Source: Cryptomeria japonica (Eukaryota; Streptophyta; Pinopsida; Cupressales; Cupressaceae). From it: a stretch of 64,000 nucleotides of DNA. The first letter of the stretch is position 1. Each line of letters opens with the position of its first letter. Shown piece by piece: positions 60,148 through 64,000 of the stretch. The position numbers and the translations under genes were made by a program. The stretch spans positions 258,529,386-258,593,385 of the forward strand of contig NC_081406.1 in assembly GCF_030272615.1 (NCBI RefSeq), in the 5' to 3' direction. Below the pieces are notes generated by a model. That model was not told where the DNA came from, made no database searches, and worked only from the letters and a program-made list of their open reading frames with translations.

Positions 60148-61454
60148 TCTTCCAATGTAATGTAGGAAAAGTGTTTGAAGGGAAACCTGAAGTGAAACTT
60201 TTATCTCTCCTTGGAGGGAAGAAAATCTTTCCTCTAGATCTCTATCATTCACCTTTTTTTCAATATTACATTTGGTGAACCCGACATCTTACATGCTTTA
60301 TTCTAAAAAACATTGCATATTTTTCATTTGTGAGTTTAATTTTTCTACAAACTTAGTGGTTAATTCTTTCAAAACCCTAGTTTTTAAAATTGAAATTGAA
60401 CTTGTGTTTTGTAAAAAATTGCTTGTTATTGTCTTAGATCTGAAAATTTCTTTGTTTGTCAAAATTCAATTTCTTCATTGCCTTGTTCAATTTGCAAATC
60501 AAATTCACAAAATTAAGAGGTTAATTGTCAAAACCCCAATTTTTAAAAATCATCTTGAAATTGTGCAAAAATTGAATTTCCATTTAATTTTCAGATTTGT
60601 GATTGTTTTCAGACTTAACTTTTGTCCTACAATTCAAATTTTCAATTTCCCCCCTTTTTCCAAAATTCAAATTTCAAAAATTAAGTGGTTAGGTCCTAAA
60701 ACCCTAATTTTCAAAATTAATTGGATTTTGTGCAAATTTCAATCAATTTCAGTTTTCTAAACATTCTCCAAGGTGTCTCTCCCCTTTAGGTTTGACCCTT
60801 TTCAAATTTGCAATTCGATTCCTCTTTTTCTTCAAAACCCCAATAGGGTCCTATTCTCACATTTGAACCTTAATTTCGCCTATCTTGAAATTGTAAAATT
60901 TGCCAATTTTTGGGGGCTTAGCTTGAAAAAAAAAATTGGTCCGACCATGTGCATTCCCACCACGGTCCTCAACTTTTTTCCCAAAATTTTTGGAGACTAT
61001 TATGGTTGCATTTAATAACCTAAATGCAGAAGATTGGTTGATTTTGTCTATTTTTTATCCCTCTAACATCGAGAATACCTTCAAATTTCAACATTTCAAA
61101 TTTCAAGAAAAATTTTAAAATTAAGAGGTTAATTATAATCTGCCCTGATTTTAAAAATTTTGATTTTATCAATTTTAAATTTAAGTGGTATCCCCTTGGC
61201 CCTAATTTTAAAATTCCAATTTCCTTTGATTTATTATTTTGGAGATTATGTCATTATCTTCCTCCAACAAATTTCAAATTGTTTAATCATTATTTTCTTA
61301 AGTTTTGCATTACTCAATTTTGTAAGCTTTGTTCAAAATTCAAAATTTCAATTTTTCCTCTAGTGCATGAGTTTCACCACTATTAGTCCTACCTACAATA
61401 TTCTCGTTAGACGAAGCATTAGAATGAAGGCTTCCCAAGGTAATTACTAAGGAC

Positions 61455-63938
61455 ATGGAGCCTAATTTGAGTGAGTTCTTTAATGGGGATAATGCTAATG
61501 TTTCTCATCCTAATCATGTCCCTATCTATCCCATTGATGAATCCCATGATGAAGAAGATGCTTTGATAACTTTCCATAGATCAACTTTCAAAACTGGACA
61601 ATCAATTTGATAACTTTCAACAATGGATGTCCCAAGAGTACCCTAATAGTGAAGCTCTTCCATTAATTGAAGTCCTTAAATGCATGATTCAAAGTGATAA
61701 AAAATGGAATTGATATATTTCTTGGCATTGCTCATATTGTTGATTCTACTGTCATGCCTATCACGAGTTGTGTTGAGAACTTAGGTTATTCACAACCTTC
61801 AAATCAAATCGATTCTTCTATTCCTTTGACCACTTCAATGGCTAGTTTTCCTACTTTCACTTCAAACATCATTGCTACATCAACTCAAAATGTCATTCCT
61901 ACAACCATTGGTCATGGGGGCAATCCCTCTTCTTTATTTAATCCTCCATCTTTACCTATGTCTTCCATAAGTATTCCTATTATCCCTCAACCAATCAATT
62001 TTACACAAGGGAGCAATTCATTCAACAATTTTATTCCTCCTTTAAGTGTCCCATTTCCTACTCAATCATCACCTATGCCTACTTATCATAATGTCTCACC
62101 ACCTTATTCTCAATCCATTCCTTCCTTCAATAACACCACACCACCTTCTCAATCAACTATGTCTAACATCAATTCTTCTACTGAAGCAACCATTAATAAT
62201 CTTTCTCAAACTGTATCTTCCTTACAAGAACAAATTGCTTCTATGAGTCAATCCAATTTAGTGTGCCTACCTTTGATGTTACGAGCCCACTTCTTCTTGA
62301 TATTGTTAAAGTCGTGCCACCTAAGCATGGGTCCCTCAATTAGAACTCTATAATGGAAAAGGTGATCCTCTTACACATGTCAAAACATTTAAAACTTTGT
62401 GTACTGATTTTGCTTATGATCAAAGATTGTTTGCAAAACTATTTACAAGAACATTAAGAGATAAGGCTTTGCAATGGTATTGCTATTTGCCTTCTTATTC
62501 CATCACTTCTTTTCAACAACTAGCAAATTCTTTCATCCACCAATTTCAAAATAACATTGGTCCTAAAATCACTTTGACTGATTTAATGCATTGTAAACAA
62601 GGTGTTAAAGAAAAAGTGACTGATTTCATTGGTAGATATAAGCATTTGTGTGCTCAAACTTCTTTTATGTACCTAATAATGATATTCAAAGAATTTTCAT
62701 TTCTAATTTGCAAAAATATATCAAGGAAAAGTTTATTTTGTCTAAGTTTACTTCCTTTCCACAGTTGTGCGCAACACTCCACAATTATCAACAAGTTGTG
62801 AGTCAAATGGAGCAATCCACTCCTATGGCTCCGAGTGATAAAGGGGACATTGTTCAACAACCATTTGTGAAGTTCAAACCAGCAAAAAGCTTCATCAAGT
62901 TCAATGATACAATCAATAACAACAATGCGAATGCTACAACACGTGTGCCTTCTATTTCTAAATTTTTCAAAAGAGAAAGATGGTTTACTCCTTTGAATGA
63001 ATCTTTACATAGTATTATGTCTCAGTTGTTGCAAAGAAATCTTATCAAACTTCCTCCTATAAAAAAAATTTGATCCTTCTAAACTTGCATCCCCTTATTT
63101 TGATAACAATTCCTTTTGTCAATTTCATCGTCAGCCTGGTCATGATACTGAGAAATGTTTCACATTGAAAAGTAAGATTCAAGATTTGATTGATAATAAT
63201 ACTATATCTATGGCAGGTGTGAATGATAAGGGAAATAAATCACTAGCTCCTCCTAATCAAAATCTTAAAAATTTTACTGATCCTTTGCCTTCTCATACCT
63301 CTAATGTGATTGAGACTGAGTATACTTCTTTCTCCTCCGAGGAATTCACTTCTATGGCTCTAAACTTGGTAAATATGGTAGAAAACCAAGATACACCTAA
63401 GGATTCTTGTATTACATTTGACCCTAGTAAGACCATTAGAGCACCCGATGGCCCTTTATACATAGTTGTGAAGGTTAAGGATATACCTTGTCGTGGCGCT
63501 CTTGTTGATCGCTCTTGCGTGGTTAACATCATCACTGAGGAGTATCTTTTCACTTTATGATTGCATAAACCAATATATGATGCCTCTAATGTAAGTGTGA
63601 AGTTATTTGATGGCTTCTCTTGTCCTACCATTGGCTCTATCACTCTTCTTGTTGAAGTTCATACTAAATCTATGGATGTTGACTTTGTTATCATACCCTC
63701 TTCCGAGCAATTCCATGTGAAGTTGGGCTATCCTTGGCTATCTTTCATGAAGGCTATTTCTTTTCCAATCCATAAGTGTTTAAAATTTCCTCACAATGGT
63801 GAAATCATAACTGTGAATCATAGCTTATTTAGACCTTCTGAAAGAAGCCCTAGCGTTCCTATTGATTTCTTTTGGCCTAAGCAATTTCAATCTCTTCCAT
63901 CAAGGGGTGATGCTCTTTTTCGATCTTATCAAGAATGA
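61455..63938 (+). pseudogene. gag-protease of the plus-strand W-related element, broken
   Basis: Start ATGGAGCCTAATTTGAGTGA at 61455. Gag segments: FDNFQQWMSQEYPNSEALPL, then a one-base insertion in GATAAAAAATGG (near 61698), a Ser/Pro/Asn-rich part 61694-62353, the core DQRLFAKLFTRTLRDKALQW (62397-62801), and [19 protein letters not shown] (62648-63073). Then come the zinc knuckle [15 protein letters not shown] and the protease-like part RGALVDRSCVVNIIT, and FHVKLGYPWLSFMKAI (63561-63938). Several frameshifts and a stop at 63558 show it is inactive. The final TGA (63936) is at the same place as the gag-pro stop of W. Confidence 0.85.
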
Positions 63939-63948
63939 AAGAAAGATA

Positions 63949-64000
63949 TGATCTTATCCTTAAGTCAGCCTAGATCCCCAACACTTGACATTCCTATCAT
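63949..64000 (+). CDS. Start of the proline-rich ORF, cut by window end
   Basis: Four codons after the gag-pro stop an ATG (63949) opens MILSLSQPRSPTLDIPI, matching [17 protein letters not shown] at the start of the 352-codon ORF of W. Only about 17 codons are in the window. Confidence 0.6.

Larger units (their letters stand above)
58850..60270 (+). repeat. 5' LTR of the plus-strand W-related element
   Basis: It starts TGTAATGTCCCC and ends TTTTTTTCAATATTACA, about 1421 bp, directly followed by TTTGGTGAACCCGACATC, which matches the primer-binding region of W. It contains two GC-rich hairpins (59224-59275), CAGTGTCGGC, and a run of 21 C (60127-60147). Confidence 0.82.
58850..64000 (+). mobile_element. 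W-related LTR retrotransposon, 5' part, cut by window end
   Basis: It starts with an LTR at 58850 and continues through primer-binding site, leader, gag, protease-like region and the first codons of the proline-rich ORF in the same order as element W, here on the plus strand. The protein parts are clearly related to W but differ at many residues, and the LTRs differ much more, so this is a separate, older family member. The 3' part lies beyond the window, so whether it has a polymerase cannot be seen. Confidence 0.88.

Overview
The window looks like nuclear DNA of a seed plant with a large, repeat-filled genome, most likely a gymnosperm. This is inferred from AT-rich sequence, many plant LTR retrotransposons, one plant-type nuclear gene with very long introns, and no bacterial-style gene packing. 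The species cannot be named from the sequence.

The one host gene that can be reconstructed is on the minus strand, from an ATG at 53305 to a TGA at 7766. Its eight exons join in phase into a 524-residue dihydrolipoamide branched-chain acyltransferase: the E2 core of the mitochondrial branched-chain 2-oxo acid dehydrogenase complex (plant BCE2, animal DBT). It has a basic N-terminal presequence, a lipoyl domain with the DKA lysine, an E3/E1-binding domain, and a catalytic domain ending in DHRxxDG. The exons total 1.6 kb inside 45.5 kb, and intron 3 alone is 27.6 kb.

Layout. 1-7765 lies downstream of the gene and holds a decayed Ty1/copia element (about 1.7-5.5 kb, minus strand) and a complete miniature LTR element (TRIM, 5893-6222) whose LTR carries tRNA-like box A and box B sequences. 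Intron 7 has short tandem duplications. Intron 6 holds a broken hAT transposase fragment joined to a decayed Ty3/gypsy integrase. Intron 4 holds an unidentified 271-codon ORF in a retroposon-like setting. Intron 3 holds a stack of nested insertions that can be resolved by target-site duplications (TSDs): a solo LTR X (24439-46985, TSD CATTG); inside it, a non-autonomous LTR element Y (25580-46378, TSD CTTCC); inside the two LTRs of Y, the LTR elements Z (25656-32278, TSD GATAG), W (34031-42714) and V (about 42767-45158); and inside an LTR of Z, a hAT DNA transposon (28222-32107, TSD GTTTCATC) with an uninterrupted five-exon transposase frame. 53306-58849 is gene-poor flank with long AT and CT microsatellites. 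58850-64000 is the 5' part of a second, plus-strand element related to W, cut by the window edge.

The best candidate for something little described is the W family. Two diverged copies share gag, a retropepsin-like region, a stop codon at the same place, and then the start of a proline/lysine-rich ORF. The W copy, complete between its LTRs, has no recognisable reverse transcriptase or integrase, so it probably depends on another element. Its LTRs and those of the second copy carry paired GC-rich hairpins with an RTGGC loop, and the leader has a motif repeated about five times.
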